64,000 nucleotides of DNA from the NCBI GenBank assembly GCA_041389725.1, contig JAWKRG010000002.1, positions 1,736,001-1,800,000 on the forward strand, given 5' to 3'. Position 1 is the stretch's first letter; every line of letters starts with the position of its first letter. The translations under genes and the position numbers were made by a program. Under the pieces are notes generated by a model. The model ran no database searches. It saw only the letters and a list, made by a program, of their open reading frames with translations, and was not told where the DNA came from. The stretch comes from Polyangiaceae bacterium (lineage in GTDB: Bacteria > Myxococcota_A > Polyangia > Polyangiales > Polyangiaceae). Positions 62,204-64,000 of the stretch are shown piece by piece.

Positions 62204-63550
62204 ATGTCGACCCTGGACGGGATCCTCGCGGAAGCGGGCGACGACCATTCCGTTCTGCTCGTTCTGGGGCTTGGCGTGACCTGGGCCATCGGCCGCAGCG
62301 TCGGCATCCCGCGGCGGCGCCTCGTCAGCATCGCTGCTTTCGCGGTTTTGCACCTGGCCCTCTTGCCGATCGTGGGCGCGCTACGCGCCAGCGGCAGCGC
62401 CCAATACCGTGACGTACGCCTGGCTTGCCTCATCTTCGCAGGCGTGGCGGCGGTGAGCATGGTGGGAGTCTTGCTCTTCGGTGCGGTCCTTCCTCGGCTC
62501 AAGGTGTCGCCGCCAAAGATCCTACAGGACGTGATCGTCGGCGTAGCTACGGTCTTCGTGCTACTCGCGATCGCCGCCCGCGCCGGCTTCAACCTGTCTG
62601 GGCTGATCACCACTTCGGCCGTGCTCACGGCAGTGATCGGTCTTGCGCTGCAGGACACCCTTGGCAACATCGTCAGCGGGTTGGCTCTGCAAACCGATGA
62701 TTCGATCCACGTCGGTGATTGGATCAACGTCGGAGGTCGCGAGGGACAGGTCAGCGAGATCCGTTGGCGCTACACCGCCATCGAAACGCGCGACTGGGAG
62801 ACGGTGATCATCCCCAACAGCCAGCTCGTGAAACACGAGGTTCGCGTGCTGGGGCGCCGAAGAGGCGCGCCGCTACAGTGGCGACGTTGGGTGCATTTCC
62901 ACGTCGACTTCCGCCACGACCCGCATCGCGTGATCGAAGTCGTCACCCGTGGCTTGCGTGACGCGCCGATAGAAGGCGTTGCGTCCGAGCCGGCCCCGGA
63001 CTGCGCCTTCATCGAAGTGAAAGAGAGTTACGCGCGCTTCGCCACGCGCTACTTCTTGACCCAGTTGGACCGCGACTTTCCCGCCGACAGCCGCGTGCTC
63101 TCACGCATCGTGCTGGCCCTGGGTCGCGCCGGCATTCCGATGAGTATGCCGGCTCACGCCCTGTTCCTGACGGAAGAAACAGCCGAGCGCAAACAAGCGA
63201 AGCTCGCCGACGACATGTTGCGGCGACAGATGGCGCTGCGCGGCGCCGAGCTGTTCATGGCACTACCGGCAGAAGAGATCGACATCCTTGCGGGGCACAT
63301 GGACTTCCTGCGCTTTGCGGCTGGCGAGTACCTGACCCATCAAGGCGACCGAGGGGAGTGCCTGTACATCATCACGCGAGGAAACGTCGGCGTGCGCATC
63401 GCCCGTGGCGGTGTCGATCGCGAAGTGGCCCGCATGGGGGTCGGCTCGGTCCTGAGTGGTACGGATCACAATGCACACCTCGCTAAGTGTCGAATAATAG
63501 GAGCTTGCGTTGGCCCGGCAGAGGTTTTTCGCCCTTTCGGGCGCCCTTGA
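62204..63550 (+). CDS. MscS-family channel, cNMP domain truncated
   Basis: A 448-residue frame. Membrane helices in the first 200 residues lead to the MscS core (ITTSAVLTAVIGLALQDTLG, LQTDDSIHVGDWINVGG, TVIIPNSQLVKHEVRV) and a cyclic-nucleotide-binding domain (GGEYL-like AAGEYLTHQGDRGECLYII, RGNVGVRI). After GVDREVARMGVGSVLSGT, about 63460, the expected continuation with the cNMP phosphate-binding cassette is missing and unrelated residues follow to a stop. The break coincides with the 3' end of a recombinase-like gene on the other strand. The pore may still work; nucleotide binding probably does not. Confidence 0.85.
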   Translation: MSTLDGILAEAGDDHSVLLVLGLGVTWAIGRSVGIPRRRLVSIAAFAVLHLALLPIVGALRASGSAQYRDVRLACLIFAGVAAVSMVGVLLFGAVLPRLKVSPPKILQDVIVGVATVFVLLAIAARAGFNLSGLITTSAVLTAVIGLALQDTLGNIVSGLALQTDDSIHVGDWINVGGREGQVSEIRWRYTAIETRDWETVIIPNSQLVKHEVRVLGRRRGAPLQWRRWVHFHVDFRHDPHRVIEVVTRGLRDAPIEGVASEPAPDCAFIEVKESYARFATRYFLTQLDRDFPADSRVLSRIVLALGRAGIPMSMPAHALFLTEETAERKQAKLADDMLRRQMALRGAELFMALPAEEIDILAGHMDFLRFAAGEYLTHQGDRGECLYIITRGNVGVRIARGGVDREVARMGVGSVLSGTDHNAHLAKCRIIGACVGPAEVFRPFGRP

Positions 63551-64000
63551 TGGCCGCGATGAGCGCTTCGATCTTCGGGTCTTCGATCGATTCTTGCGTG
63601 AAGATCCAAGGCCCGTTTGCGAGTGGGTGGTCTGCCGCGATCTCTCCCCGCTCGGCTGCGCGGCGGAGAGTCAGCGGTGCAATGCCGAGCTGAGCCGCTG
63701 CGCTCTTCAGCGTGAGCCACCCGTTTGCGGTGCGTCTGGCGGCGGTGTTGCCGGGAATATTGTTGCGCCGTCGGATCCCGCCGACGCTACCCTGGGTCCA
63801 ACGGTTGCCGTTGGCGGTGAGGACGCCATTCTTGTTGAGCAATCCAGCGATCATTTCGTCCCCGCATACTCGCGCGAGACTGCGTATCGCATCGACGATG
63901 TTCTCGGGCGTTTCGCGCGAAAGGCCACGTCGGCGTCGTCGTACTCGAAGCTCCGTGTGCACGCCTCCGGCCCAGTGGATCGTGAGGACAATCTCGTTTG
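63460..64000. mobile_element. Left edge of a probable inserted mobile element
   Basis: Inferred from the loss of the MscS cNMP domain at about 63460 together with a recombinase-like gene that starts immediately beyond. No inverted repeat or target duplication can be judged because the other end is outside the window. Confidence 0.5.
63483..64000 (-). CDS. Serine recombinase, C-terminal part (runs off window)
   Basis: A frame open to the right edge; only the last 170 or so codons are seen, so the catalytic resolvase domain lies outside. The visible part starts NEIVLTIHWAGGVHTELRV, followed by ARVCGDEMIAGLLNKNGVLT and RWTQGSVGGIRRRNNIPG, then a helix-turn-helix-like WLTLKSAAAQLGIAPLTLRR. This layout is that of the C-terminal region of recombinase-family proteins on mobile elements. 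Its stop is 20-30 bp from the breakpoint in the MscS gene. Confidence 0.7.
   Translation of the reverse strand, partial: NEIVLTIHWAGGVHTELRVRRRRRGLSRETPENIVDAIRSLARVCGDEMIAGLLNKNGVLTANGNRWTQGSVGGIRRRNNIPGNTAARRTANGWLTLKSAAAQLGIAPLTLRRAAERGEIAADHPLANGPWIFTQESIEDPKIEALIAAIKGARKGEKPLPGQRKLLLFDT

Overview
The window reads as a chromosome segment of a high-GC myxobacterium-like organism (Myxococcota, perhaps Polyangiales; inferred). The grounds are many lipoproteins with Gly/Ser/Ala-rich linkers, Cys-rich repeat lipoproteins, FHA-domain-rich Tad pilus genes and frequent GTG/TTG starts. No tRNA, rRNA or CRISPR array was seen.

Layout. 1-2278: three minus-strand lipoprotein genes, the last cut by the window edge. 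2584-3853: a Uma2-type nuclease gene and the decayed remains of a radical SAM/SPASM gene. 3894-9097 (minus): a coupled set of GAF histidine kinase, CCG-type Fe-S protein and HAMP histidine kinase, then rdgB. 9207-13599 (plus): acylphosphatase and four uncharacterised proteins, one with an acidic tandem-repeat tail.

13824-37674 (minus): the str-S10-spc-alpha ribosomal superoperon, from rpsL, rpsG, fusA, tuf, rpsJ down to rpoA and rplQ. It has three unusual points. rplC (L3) is absent between rpsJ and rplD. The run is split between rpsS and rplV by about 5.3 kb of plus-strand genes (a lipoprotein, a DUF4863 protein, a MurE-like ligase without its N-terminal domain, and an NCS2-type permease), with a terminator after rpsS and a promoter-like sequence before rplV. 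infA has no ATG/GTG/TTG at its expected start and appears to begin with ATC. Two families of imperfect palindromic repeats lie in the spacers around and inside this cluster.

37774-52557 (minus): a Tad/Flp pilus locus with two Flp-like pilins, prepilin peptidase, TadE/TadG-like proteins, CpaB, the CpaC secretin, two CpaF ATPases (one fused to FHA), TadB, TadC, a TadD-like TPR lipoprotein and two further FHA membrane proteins. No TadZ/CpaE is visible. Most of these genes overlap or abut, so the locus is probably one transcript.

52661-62090: accessory envelope genes, including two paralogous alpha/beta-hydrolase-like lipoproteins (one apparently lacking the catalytic residues), a polytopic membrane protein, a Cys-rich lipoprotein and a FATP-type acyl-CoA synthetase. 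62204-64000: an MscS channel gene whose cyclic-nucleotide-binding domain is broken off next to the 3' part of a serine-recombinase-like gene that runs out of the window.
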